A DNA stretch of 64,000 nucleotides from Oceanobacillus luteolus. Its GTDB lineage: Bacteria; Bacillota; Bacilli; Bacillales; Amphibacillaceae. The stretch spans positions 310,001 through 374,000 of the forward strand of contig NZ_JAMBON010000001.1 of the NCBI RefSeq assembly GCF_023715655.1. The letters are read 5' to 3'. Positions 37,107-45,210 of this stretch are shown here, piece after piece (the first letter of the stretch is position 1; every line of letters starts with the position of its first letter). The translations under genes were made by a program, and so were the position numbers. Under the pieces are notes generated by a model. The model saw only the letters and a list, made by a program, of their open reading frames with translations, ran no database searches and was not told the DNA's origin.

Positions 37107-37352
37107 TTAGTCGCTGAGACTATCCGATTCCACTACAATCATATCTTCTCCAATCACTTTGATATTTCTCCATCGGATTAAGACTTCATCACTTTCCTTT
37201 TTCAATCCGAACCATTTATAACTTGGTACGATGAAAGCTTCAATCTGTCCGGTTTGTTCATCGATTTCCAAATCCGATTGGCCAAGCACCCCTAGTTTAA
37301 CTCCTTGATTCACATCAATAATTTCTTTTCCACTGATTTCCTTAAAGCGCAT
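37107..37352 (-). CDS. ymxH: YlmC/YmxH-family PRC-barrel protein
   Basis: An 81-residue protein of the YlmC/YmxH sporulation-associated family, with a PRC-barrel-like fold. Seen: ISGKEIIDVNQGVKLGVLGQSDLEID, then IEAFIVPSYKWFGLKKESDEVLIRW and VIGEDMIVVE. The function is unknown; B. subtilis ymxH lies at the same place before dpaA. The ATG at 37352 has GGAGGT eight bases upstream; the ATG two codons earlier is too close to it. It has its own terminator. Confidence 0.87.
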   Translation of the reverse strand: MRFKEISGKEIIDVNQGVKLGVLGQSDLEIDEQTGQIEAFIVPSYKWFGLKKESDEVLIRWRNIKVIGEDMIVVESDSLSD

Positions 37353-37445
37353 GTCCATGACCTCCTCATTAATTTTATGCTCTTGTTGAGTAATTCATGA
37401 ACATTTATCACTAAATTAGCTGTACCAAGTGAAAGACATTAAAAA

Positions 37446-37469
37446 AGCGAGCCAAATATTAGGCTCGCT
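37446..37469 (-). terminator. Intrinsic terminator after mlpA
   Basis: Stem AGCGAGCC / GGCTCGCT, eight-base loop, T-run on the minus strand (CGCTTTTTT), just past the mlpA stop. Confidence 0.93.
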
Positions 37470-37485
37470 GTAAATATGTACATTA

Positions 37486-38706
37486 TTAATTTTGATCAGA
37501 TGCAATAATCGCTGTAGCTGGCTTTGTTAGAAACACCTTGTCGATTACAGAACGTATAGAACTTTGAGAAACCCGATCAATTTCTTGAATCATTTCATCC
37601 AAAGAACGATGTTTCCTTAACAGCAGCTCATTTCTGCCATTCCTGCTCATCCTGCTATTTGTGCTTTCCAAACTTAGTACAAGATTTCCCTTCAGTTGTT
37701 CCTTACTATTATGTAATTCTTTATCTGTAATCCCTTTTTCCGTAAGTTGTTCTATCGAATCGGTAATCGTCTGTTTTAATTTATTTAATTGATCGTTACC
37801 CGTACCAGCATAAATTGTCAGCAATCCTTGATCGAGATAAGAAGTATGGTAAGAGAATACAGAATAAGCAAGTCCTTGCTTTTCACGAACCTCTTGAAAC
37901 AGTCGGGAACTCATGCTTCCACCTAATATATTGTTGAGTATAATCAAACTATATGTTGATGGATCATTAATTGGCAGGCCTTCATAGCCTAAACAAAAAT
38001 GCGCTTGTTCTGTATCTTTCTTGCGATTAATTGAATCCGCAACAAATACAGGTACCGCTTTACTATCATGTTGTTCGGCACCAGAAAAAGATCCAAAATA
38101 TCCATCGATGGTGTGTATAAATGAATCATCAACATTTCCTGCAACAGAAATAACAATATTTTCAGGGGTATAGTGGGAATGTGTATACTCCCTTAATAGT
38201 TCAGGATTGAATGTTTTTAATTGTTTTTCTGAACCTATGATAGGAAATCCTAATGGATGATCACCAAAGGCTGCTTGCGCTAAGATATCGTGAACAATAT
38301 CATCTGGTGTATCCTCATACATTTTAATTTCTTCATAAACAACTTTTTTCTCCCGCTCCATTTCTTCTTCATCGAATTTGGAGTTGAAGAACATATCAGC
38401 CAATATCTCTAGAGCCAGCTCCTTATGGGTGTCGAGAACCTTTGCATAGAAGCAGGTATATTCCTTTGCAGTAAATGCATTAATCTGCCCGCCAATAGAA
38501 TCAAAGGCCTCCGCAATATCCTGTGCAGTCCGTTTCTTTGTTCCCTTAAATAACATATGCTCGATGAAATGGGCGATACCGTTATTTTCTATATTTTCAT
38601 TTCGTGAACCGGTCAGTATCCAAATTCCTATTGTGACTGAACGAACGGTAGGGATACTTTCCAACACAATTCTTAGCCCATTTTTACTTTGATGTTTTTG
38701 AATCAA
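37486..38706 (-). CDS. mlpA: M16-family zinc peptidase MlpA (YmxG)
   Basis: Insulinase-type M16 peptidase of 406 residues, homologous to mitochondrial processing peptidase beta. The zinc motif HFIEH is at 46-50 (GIAHFIEHMLFKGT), with the third metal ligand expected in the KKVVYEEIKMYED helix. In B. subtilis MlpA is implicated in regulating extracellular protease expression. The start codon is TTG at 38706, with GGGGGAG upstream. It follows ylxY by 27 bases. It is the third M16 protein of this window, after YmfF and YmfH. Confidence 0.92.
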   Translation of the reverse strand: MIQKHQSKNGLRIVLESIPTVRSVTIGIWILTGSRNENIENNGIAHFIEHMLFKGTKKRTAQDIAEAFDSIGGQINAFTAKEYTCFYAKVLDTHKELALEILADMFFNSKFDEEEMEREKKVVYEEIKMYEDTPDDIVHDILAQAAFGDHPLGFPIIGSEKQLKTFNPELLREYTHSHYTPENIVISVAGNVDDSFIHTIDGYFGSFSGAEQHDSKAVPVFVADSINRKKDTEQAHFCLGYEGLPINDPSTYSLIILNNILGGSMSSRLFQEVREKQGLAYSVFSYHTSYLDQGLLTIYAGTGNDQLNKLKQTITDSIEQLTEKGITDKELHNSKEQLKGNLVLSLESTNSRMSRNGRNELLLRKHRSLDEMIQEIDRVSQSSIRSVIDKVFLTKPATAIIASDQN

Positions 38707-38733
38707 TATTACTCCCCCTATATATCCTCCTAA

Positions 38734-39675
38734 TTATCTTTCCGTACTGAACAGCGTATCGAGCCTCCCTAATCGATAATCCTTCTCTTTAAGGAGTGTG
38801 ATTAATTCGCCTAGCCCTTCAGCAATGACTGGTGTTGGATGCATTAAAATAATGGCACCAGGGTGAACTTTGTTGCTTACTCGATTTATCATAACAGAAA
38901 CAGAAGGTTTCTTCCAATCTATCGTGTCTGTTGTCCAAAGAACAGTCTCCATTCCTTCCTCGGCAGCAACCTTCACAACCTGATCATTAAAGCTACCGCT
39001 AGGCGGGGTGAAATATAATGGAGTATCATCGAGAATGGCCGTAAGGATCTCATTTGTTTGTTTGATTTGCGTCTGTATTTCCGATAAATTTATTCTAGCC
39101 ATATCTGGATGGTTGTATGCATGATTTCCGATCAAATGACCTTTCTCAGCAATCATCTTCACTAGGTCAGGATTTTCTCTTGCCCATTTTCCTTCTATAA
39201 AAAAGTTTGCTTTAACCTTATGTTCCTGAAGGGTATTTAAAATAGCGGGTATATGTTCACCGCCCCAAGAAACATTTATCATAAAAGAAACCATCATCTT
39301 CTCTGGATGTCCACGGTAAATAGGTGATGGACCTAGATCTGCTAATGTCACACTCGGTTCAATTTGGTCAAATACAAGTAAGTCCTCATCAAATACTCCA
39401 GTTTCCTTCATTTTTTCATAGGATTGTTCAACATTAATTTTCCTTCCGTTCCTGCCTGGTGTCTTTTTCCAGACACGGTCAATATATGGTTCGGAAGGGG
39501 CTTCGTAATATTGTTCATCGTCCGCCTTTTCAACGAGTTCTTCATATAATGCGTCAGCGCTTAACTGAACTACCGGCAGTACATTCCATTGAAAGTCTTG
39601 AGGTTCTATTCTGAAGGCAGAAACTATGATGAGAATAAATAATAGTAGATTGACATACTTTTTATATGTTTGCAT
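38734..39675 (-). CDS. ylxY: Polysaccharide deacetylase-like sporulation protein YlxY
   Basis: A 313-residue protein with an N-terminal membrane anchor or signal segment (VNLLLFILIIVSAF) and a NodB-homology domain. The usual TFDDGP motif with its catalytic aspartates is replaced by MINVSWGGEHI. The HXXXH metal motif is kept (GNHAYNHPDM), as are an altered TPPSGSFND and the late ILMHP motif. As far as I remember, B. subtilis YlxY has the same replacement. Lost catalytic acid suggests it is not an ordinary deacetylase. The ATG at 39675 is preceded by GGGGGAGG; the upstream in-frame ATG (39729) would put a polar segment before the anchor. Confidence 0.88.
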   Translation of the reverse strand: MQTYKKYVNLLLFILIIVSAFRIEPQDFQWNVLPVVQLSADALYEELVEKADDEQYYEAPSEPYIDRVWKKTPGRNGRKINVEQSYEKMKETGVFDEDLLVFDQIEPSVTLADLGPSPIYRGHPEKMMVSFMINVSWGGEHIPAILNTLQEHKVKANFFIEGKWARENPDLVKMIAEKGHLIGNHAYNHPDMARINLSEIQTQIKQTNEILTAILDDTPLYFTPPSGSFNDQVVKVAAEEGMETVLWTTDTIDWKKPSVSVMINRVSNKVHPGAIILMHPTPVIAEGLGELITLLKEKDYRLGRLDTLFSTER

Positions 39676-39733
39676 AATACCTCCCCCTGCACTCAATTTA
39701 TGCTGTAATGGGACAAGGTATGCAAACACTAAA

Positions 39734-39769
39734 AAAAGAAACTGAAATTAATCAATCAGCTTCTTTTTA
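39734..39769 (-). terminator. Intrinsic terminator after pnp
   Basis: Stem AAAAGAAACTGA / TCAGCTTCTTTT with one mismatch and a ten-base loop, with a run of seven Ts on the minus strand. A smaller hairpin GGGAT / ATCCC lies between it and the pnp stop (39785-39798). Confidence 0.8.
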
Positions 39770-39807
39770 TCTTGGGTAGAAAACGGGATTTCTATCCCAT
39801 TTTCCGT

Positions 39808-41928
39808 TTATTCTTGATTAGCTTTTTCTTTTCTTTCTTTTTCTTCAAGAAGAACTGCTTTTCTTGAAAGGTTTACACGACCTTGGTTATCAATTTCTTT
39901 GACCTTAACAAGAATTTCATCACCAATCGATACGACGTCTTCCACTTTGTTGGTCCGTTCAATTTGAAGCTCAGATATATGGACTAATCCATCTTTTCCT
40001 TTAAATAATTCAACGAAGGCGCCGAATTTCTCAATACGCTTCACCGTACCAAGATACATTTGTCCTACTTCAACTTCACGAACAATATCTTCAATAATCT
40101 TTTTAGCTTTATCGTTCATAGTCTGATCGGTAGAAGAGATATAAATTTTACCGTCTTGTTCAATGTCGATTTTAACTCCCGTTTCATCAATGATTTGATT
40201 GATTTGTTTTCCACTTGGTCCAATCACATCACGGATTTTATCAGGGTTGATGGACATGGTCATAATTTTAGGTGCAAATGGTGATAGTTCATGCTTAGGT
40301 TGAGATATCGTCTCAAGCATTGATTTTAAAATTTGCATACGGCCATTTTTCGCTTGTTCGAGTGCTTCTTCTAAAATTTGTTGAGATAATCCTTCAATTT
40401 TGATATCCATTTGGAGCGCAGTAATCCCTTTCTCGGTACCTGCTACCTTGAAGTCCATATCGCCAAGAGCGTCTTCCATCCCTTGAATATCTGTAAGAAT
40501 TGTATAGTCATCTCCAGTTTTTACAAGGCCCATCGCGATTCCGGCAACTGGAGCTTTGATAGGTACACCTGCATCCATTAGTGCCAATGTGCTTGCGCAA
40601 ATACTCGCTTGCGAACTGGATCCATTAGATTCAAGTACTTCAGATACAAGTCTAATCGTATACGGGAAGTCTTTTTCAGAAGGAATCACTTTTTCTAGTG
40701 CTCGTTCACCTAAAGCTCCGTGTCCGATTTCCCTTCTACCAGGACCACGCATTGGACCAGTTTCACCTACACTATACTGTGGGAAGTTGTAATGGTGCAT
40801 AAATCGTTTTGATTCTTCCAAGTCCAACCCATCCAATATTTGCACGTCACCTAACGCACCTAAAGTACAAACACTTAATGCTTGTGTTTGACCACGTGTG
40901 AAAAGACCTGATCCGTGAGTACGTGGCAATATAGAAACACGACTGGAAAGTGGGCGAATCTCATTTGGTTTTCTTCCATCAGGACGAATTTTTTCTTGAG
41001 AAATTAGACGACGAACCTCTTCTTTTACCATTTCATCAAGAATACTTTTTGCTTGTTCAAGGGTCTCTGCTTCCGTCTCCTCATCATACTTCGCTAAAAT
41101 TTCGTCCTTCACCGCTTTAATAGCATCTTCTCGTTCATGTTTTTCCTTCACTTGAATAGCTGCAGTAAGTTTCTCTTTTGCTTCTTTTTCAAGTTCCTTA
41201 CTCAACTCTTCATTCAGTTCAAATAACTCCACTTCAGATTTTTCAATCGTCAATTTGGAAATGATTTCTTCCTGAAATGCTACTAAACGTTTGATTTCTT
41301 CATGTCCGAACATGATTGCTTCAAGCATCACTTCTTCTGATACTTCTTCAGCTCCTGCTTCAACCATGTTGACGGCATCTTTTGTTCCAGCAACTGTCAG
41401 TTCAATATCACTTTTTTCCTGTTGCTCAACAGTAGGGTTAATAATGAATTTCCCATCAACTCGTCCAACTTGCACTCCAGCAATCGGTTCTTTAAAAGGA
41501 ATGTTGGATATACTTAATGCAATTGATGATCCAATCATAGCAGCAATTTCTGAAGAACAGTCTTGGTCTACACTCATTACTGTACTGATAACCTGTACTT
41601 CATTACGATACCCATCTGGAAACAGAGGACGGATTGGACGGTCGATGAGGCGAGATGCAAGAATAGCCTTTTCACTCGGTCTTCCTTCCCGTTTAATAAA
41701 ACCACCTGGAATTTTACCAACCGCATATAATCGTTCTTCATAGTTCACTGTTAGAGGAAAGAAAGGTAAGTCCTTTGGTTCCTTTGAACTTGTAGCTACT
41801 GCAAGCACCGAAGTATCTCCATAGTGGATCATCGCCGCTCCACCAGCCTGTTTTGCAAGCTCTCCTATTTCTACTCTGAACGTAGAGCCTGAAATTTCTG
41901 TGGAAAAAATTTGTTTTTCTTCTGCCAT
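39808..41928 (-). CDS. pnp: Polynucleotide phosphorylase
   Basis: PNPase degrades RNA from the 3' end with phosphate. The 706-residue protein is complete: two RNase PH-like cores (first about 10-220, second about 310-540, the latter with [15 protein letters not shown] and [15 protein letters not shown]), a helical linker, a KH domain ([20 protein letters not shown], near 560-580) and a C-terminal S1 domain ([26 protein letters not shown], near 625-650). It lies directly after rpsO, the arrangement conserved in most bacteria, with the rpsO terminator between them. Confidence 0.98.
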   Translation of the reverse strand: MAEEKQIFSTEISGSTFRVEIGELAKQAGGAAMIHYGDTSVLAVATSSKEPKDLPFFPLTVNYEERLYAVGKIPGGFIKREGRPSEKAILASRLIDRPIRPLFPDGYRNEVQVISTVMSVDQDCSSEIAAMIGSSIALSISNIPFKEPIAGVQVGRVDGKFIINPTVEQQEKSDIELTVAGTKDAVNMVEAGAEEVSEEVMLEAIMFGHEEIKRLVAFQEEIISKLTIEKSEVELFELNEELSKELEKEAKEKLTAAIQVKEKHEREDAIKAVKDEILAKYDEETEAETLEQAKSILDEMVKEEVRRLISQEKIRPDGRKPNEIRPLSSRVSILPRTHGSGLFTRGQTQALSVCTLGALGDVQILDGLDLEESKRFMHHYNFPQYSVGETGPMRGPGRREIGHGALGERALEKVIPSEKDFPYTIRLVSEVLESNGSSSQASICASTLALMDAGVPIKAPVAGIAMGLVKTGDDYTILTDIQGMEDALGDMDFKVAGTEKGITALQMDIKIEGLSQQILEEALEQAKNGRMQILKSMLETISQPKHELSPFAPKIMTMSINPDKIRDVIGPSGKQINQIIDETGVKIDIEQDGKIYISSTDQTMNDKAKKIIEDIVREVEVGQMYLGTVKRIEKFGAFVELFKGKDGLVHISELQIERTNKVEDVVSIGDEILVKVKEIDNQGRVNLSRKAVLLEEKERKEKANQE

Positions 41929-42097
41929 CTAATATAGTGCTCCTTTCAATACAACATCATCTTAAATGTATTAAATCGGAAAATCATCCGCTTTCCTAAA
42001 AACAGTCATTCTTACTCTAGAATAAACGATAGTAGTATGAGAATCAAACTGTAAGTCTATTCATGTGCCATCCATCAACTAATTTTAATTAAAAGAA

Positions 42098-42119
42098 AAA
42101 GCAGGATTTCTCCTGCTTT
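42098..42119 (-). terminator. Intrinsic terminator after rpsO
   Basis: Perfect stem AAAGCAGGA / TCCTGCTTT with loop TTTC, followed by TTTTTCTTTT on the minus strand. Confidence 0.92.
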
Positions 42120-42130
42120 CTCTAAAAATA

Positions 42131-42400
42131 TTATCGACGTAGACCAAGTTTTTGAATTAAATCGCGGTAACGTGTAACATCTTTGTTACGTAGGTAGTTT
42201 AATAGGTTACGACGTTTACCAACCATTTTAAACAGACCGCGGCGTGAGTGATGATCCTTCTTATGAACACGAAGATGCTCATTCAGTAGATTGATTTCTT
42301 CTGTAAGTACAGCAATTTGTACTTCAGGAGAACCAGTATCAGTTTCGTGAACTTTAAATTCATTGATCAGTTCATTTTTACGTTCTTGTGAAATCGCCAT
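42131..42400 (-). CDS. rpsO: 30S ribosomal protein S15
   Basis: S15 binds the central domain of 16S rRNA. The 89-residue product is nearly identical in pattern to B. subtilis S15: [47 protein letters not shown] and [14 protein letters not shown]. The ATG at 42400 gives the family length and is preceded by AGGAGG; the in-frame ATG three codons earlier lies too close. It has its own promoter (42489-42517) and a leader that may be autoregulatory, and precedes pnp. Confidence 0.98.
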   Translation of the reverse strand: MAISQERKNELINEFKVHETDTGSPEVQIAVLTEEINLLNEHLRVHKKDHHSRRGLFKMVGKRRNLLNYLRNKDVTRYRDLIQKLGLRR

Positions 42401-42480
42401 TGGGTCCACCTCCTATATCTTAAAATTAACCCCAGTCACCTAGCAATCGTCGGAGTTACGATTTGCCAAGAGATGGTTTA
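42401..42480 (-). promoter_or_regulatory. Possible S15 autoregulatory leader
   Basis: The leader between promoter and rpsO contains a short stem ATCGT / ACGAT (around 42440-42462) and a G-rich run (GGTGACTGGGG on the minus strand) near the ribosome-binding site. S15 represses its own mRNA through leader structures in Geobacillus and other bacteria, so such an element is expected. The match to a specific S15-binding fold was not tested. Confidence 0.35.
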
Positions 42481-42488
42481 TCTTTATC

Positions 42489-42517
42489 AGTATATCTTTC
42501 CTCGACAAAAAAATCAA
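42489..42517 (-). promoter_or_regulatory. SigA promoter for rpsO
   Basis: TTGATT (42512-42517) and TATACT (42489-42494) on the minus strand, spacing 17 bases, about 90 bases before the rpsO start. Confidence 0.65.
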
Positions 42518-42537
42518 GGTTTTACACTTAAAAATAA

Positions 42538-43473
42538 TTAGTGGAAATAATTTCGAATGTCAACTTCATCACGGGCTAGTTGTTCGATTAAGCTTTCAGC
42601 ATCCGGGAACACCTGTTCCTCACGGATAAATTTATGCCATTCTATTTGTAATTCTTCCCCATATAAGTCGTTATTATAATCAAAGATATTCACTTCAACT
42701 GATAAATTACCTTGATCCTCTTTGAATGTCGGGTTTGTCCCGATACTTGCCATACCTTCATACACAGCGTTTTTATAAATGACTCTTACAGCATATATAC
42801 CGATTTTAGGAAGTAAAGCATCTTCAACTATTCTTAGGTTTGCAGTAGGATAACCAAGATCTCTTCCTCGTTGTGCTCCACGTATCACGACGCTTGTGTA
42901 CTTCAATGGCCTTTTGAGCAATTTATTAACTGTTTCAACATTTCCTTGTTTCAACAGTTCTCTGATACGTGTTGAACTCACCTTCTCGTCATCCAAGGTA
43001 ACTTTATCGATAACAGTATAGTCAAATTTACCACGGGTATAGTCGGAAATATTCGTCATATTCCCTGACCCTTTATGTCCAAAACTATAATCAAAACCTG
43101 CTACAAGGTGTTTTATGTTCAAACCGATAATAAAATGATCGATAAATTCTTGCGGACTTAGCCCAGATAGTTCTTTATTAAACTCGATTATATATAATCT
43201 GTCCACATTCATCTTTTGCAGAATTTCTTGCTTTTCTCGTAAAGGTGTAATGTATTGCACATGTCTTGTTCCTTTTTTCAAGACAACCGATGGATGTGGG
43301 TGAAAAGTTATCACAGCACTTTCCATGCCGTTTTCTTGCGCGACTTGTACAGCTTTACCAATGACTTGCTGATGTCCTTTATGTATACCGTCAAAAAAAC
43401 CTATGGCACATACGGTTTCGGGCATATCATCCACTTCAAAATGATGTGGATAAGTCAACTCGAATGTTCTCAC
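42538..43473 (-). CDS. ribF: Bifunctional riboflavin kinase / FAD synthetase
   Basis: Makes FMN from riboflavin and FAD from FMN; called ribC in B. subtilis. The 311-residue protein has the N-terminal FAD synthetase nucleotidyltransferase domain with IGFFDGIHKGHQQVI (near 26-40) and SSTRIRELLKQGNV, then the riboflavin kinase domain with RGRDLGYPTANLRI and GIYAVRV. The start codon is GTG with a GGTGA site upstream. It follows truB by 17 bases. It ends shortly before the rpsO promoter and has no clear terminator. Confidence 0.96.
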   Translation of the reverse strand: MRTFELTYPHHFEVDDMPETVCAIGFFDGIHKGHQQVIGKAVQVAQENGMESAVITFHPHPSVVLKKGTRHVQYITPLREKQEILQKMNVDRLYIIEFNKELSGLSPQEFIDHFIIGLNIKHLVAGFDYSFGHKGSGNMTNISDYTRGKFDYTVIDKVTLDDEKVSSTRIRELLKQGNVETVNKLLKRPLKYTSVVIRGAQRGRDLGYPTANLRIVEDALLPKIGIYAVRVIYKNAVYEGMASIGTNPTFKEDQGNLSVEVNIFDYNNDLYGEELQIEWHKFIREEQVFPDAESLIEQLARDEVDIRNYFH

Positions 43474-43490
43474 GTCAATTCACCTACTTT

Positions 43491-44387
43491 TTATAAAGCT
43501 TTAAAGATCCGGACCGGTTTTATTTCATGCTCATTCTTTTCATGCAGTTGATAAATAGCTAACAATTCATCTTGATGCATCATAAGAAATGGAGTGCTCT
43601 CCGGAATCTTATCTGGCATCGGTAACTTTTGTCCATATGAAATCTTTTGTTTTATATATTCATCCACTTCAATTTGTGATAAGTGATTCAATCCTGACAC
43701 AATCGGCTGCAATAATTTTTGGAGTTTATCTTCCTCCTGAGCCTGATGGATATCATCGAATGTGTATGAACCGTCTTTATCGAAGCTTCCGGTTTTAATT
43801 CTTTCAAGAAAAGACATATGTGCGGGAAAACCGAGTTTTTTTCCGATATCAACACAAAGCGTTCTGATATAAGTTCCCTTTGAACATGTTACCTGAAATT
43901 TGATACTATGGTCCTCTTCATTAACCAGTAATCGATCAATCGAATAAATATGGATGGTCCTTTTTGGACGTTCGACCGATTCGTTGGCTCGCGCATATTC
44001 ATATAATTTCTTTCCATTCACTTTTACTGCAGAATACATTGGCGGGATTTGTATTGTGTCACCAAGGAATGATTGAAGCACTTTGTCGATCTGTTCTAGA
44101 GAAGGCATGGAATTTACTTCCGCTGTCTCTACTACTTCCCCATAGCTGTCTTCCGTTTCCGTTGTTTTGCCAAGTTGCACTTCTGCGATATATACCTTTT
44201 TCGTATCCATTAAATAAGGCACAATTTTAGTAGCTTGACCAATACAAATAGGAAGGACCCCTTCTACTTCAGGGTCTAAAGTTCCGGTATGGCCGACTTT
44301 TTTAGTTTTAAAGATTTTGCGTATTTTCATAACGCAATCATGGGAAGTCCAACCTCTTGGCTTCCATAATGGAAGGATTCCATCCAT
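43491..44387 (-). CDS. truB: tRNA pseudouridine synthase B
   Basis: TruB makes pseudouridine 55 in the T-loop of tRNAs. The 298-residue protein has the catalytic motif VGHTGTLDPEVEGVLP (Asp near 38) and the RNA-binding segment KVNGKKLYEYAR, plus CSKGTYIRTLCVDIG. The ATG at 44387 is chosen since GGGAGTG lies seven bases upstream; the in-frame ATG five codons earlier overlaps that site. It is followed closely by ribF. A structured 160-base spacer separates it from rbfA. Confidence 0.96.
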   Translation of the reverse strand: MDGILPLWKPRGWTSHDCVMKIRKIFKTKKVGHTGTLDPEVEGVLPICIGQATKIVPYLMDTKKVYIAEVQLGKTTETEDSYGEVVETAEVNSMPSLEQIDKVLQSFLGDTIQIPPMYSAVKVNGKKLYEYARANESVERPKRTIHIYSIDRLLVNEEDHSIKFQVTCSKGTYIRTLCVDIGKKLGFPAHMSFLERIKTGSFDKDGSYTFDDIHQAQEEDKLQKLLQPIVSGLNHLSQIEVDEYIKQKISYGQKLPMPDKIPESTPFLMMHQDELLAIYQLHEKNEHEIKPVRIFKAL

Positions 44388-44434
44388 TTTATTCACTCCC
44401 ATAACTCATATAAATAAAAAAGGGCAATGAAAAG

Positions 44435-44543
44435 TTCTGACTCTTCAAATCGAATAGTTGATCCTCATCTAAAACCATCTTTTAGGTGAGGACCAATCCA
44501 TTTCGCAGTCTCTGCTTAAGAAAATAAGAACGAGGAGTCAGAA
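44435..44543 (-). other. Structured spacer between rbfA and truB
   Basis: Outer arms TTCTGACTC (44435-44443) and GAGTCAGAA (44535-44543) are perfectly complementary and enclose an inner hairpin, TCCTCATCTAAAA (44462-44474) against TTTTAGGTGAGGA (44480-44492), with one mismatch and a five-base loop. On the minus strand the outer stem is followed after about ten bases by a T-run (CCCTTTTTT). It could be a terminator, an attenuator or a processing site. I know of no family that it matches. Confidence 0.6.
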
Positions 44544-44549
44544 TCTCCA

Positions 44550-44891
44550 TTATTTATTCAGATCCCTGAGAATCGTTTCAATCCGGTTCCCATATTCATA
44601 TGCTTCATCAAATTCAAAAAGGAGCTCAGGAGTTTTTCTGAGACGGATTCTTTTACCAATCTCCGAACGGATAAATCCCTTAGCTTTCGTGAGCCCAAGA
44701 AGTGTTTCTTGTTTCTCTTTATCCGTCCCTAATACTGAGATATAAATGGTTGCTTGTTGTAAGTCACCAGTAACTTCTACATCAGTCACCGTAACAAATC
44801 CAACTCTAGGATCTTTTATTTTTGCTGTTAAAATCTCGCCCAGTTCTTTCTTCATTTGTTCGGCAACACGATTGGCACGTAATTCAGACAT
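44550..44891 (-). CDS. rbfA: Ribosome-binding factor A
   Basis: RbfA binds the 30S precursor and helps 16S maturation, especially in the cold. The 113-residue protein has the KH-like fold typical of the family: [41 protein letters not shown] and the [17 protein letters not shown] end. It follows ylxP by 40 bases in the rimP-nusA-infB operon, and is followed by the structured spacer described above. Confidence 0.96.
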   Translation of the reverse strand: MSELRANRVAEQMKKELGEILTAKIKDPRVGFVTVTDVEVTGDLQQATIYISVLGTDKEKQETLLGLTKAKGFIRSEIGKRIRLRKTPELLFEFDEAYEYGNRIETILRDLNK

Positions 44892-44931
44892 GTTATCACC
44901 TCATTAGTGAATCATTTAATTATTTGAAGAG

Positions 44932-45210
44932 TTATAGTTTATCAACGGTAGTTATAGTGCGCTCCAGTTCTGGAAATTGATCTACAATCCTCAATACTTG
45001 TTGAATCACCTTCTCAGCATGATTCGAATTGGATGAGATAGTCACGATTCCGAACTTTGTCCGTTGCCATAAATCTTGATAATCTAATTCAGCTACAGCC
45101 ACATTATGATCATTCGTCAATTTTGCAAACAATCTCTTCAAGATGGAACGCTTATCCTTCAGCGAATTCCCATCATAGAAAAAACATTCTACTTCAGCGT
45201 ATAAAATCAT
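44932..45210 (-). CDS. ylxP: DUF503 protein YlxP
   Basis: A 92-residue conserved protein, DUF503/YlxP family, of unknown function, found between infB and rbfA across Firmicutes. Recognisable features: [47 protein letters not shown], which suits a small alpha-beta, possibly RNA-binding, fold. It overlaps infB by four bases, so its translation is coupled to IF-2. A role in translation or ribosome assembly is an inference from its neighbours. Confidence 0.9.
   Translation of the reverse strand: MILYAEVECFFYDGNSLKDKRSILKRLFAKLTNDHNVAVAELDYQDLWQRTKFGIVTISSNSNHAEKVIQQVLRIVDQFPELERTITTVDKL

Noticed and set aside
44435-44543. T-box or known riboswitch in the rbfA-truB spacer
   Set aside because: No T-box antiterminator sequence (TGGNACC type) or other known riboswitch core was seen; kept only as an unassigned structure.
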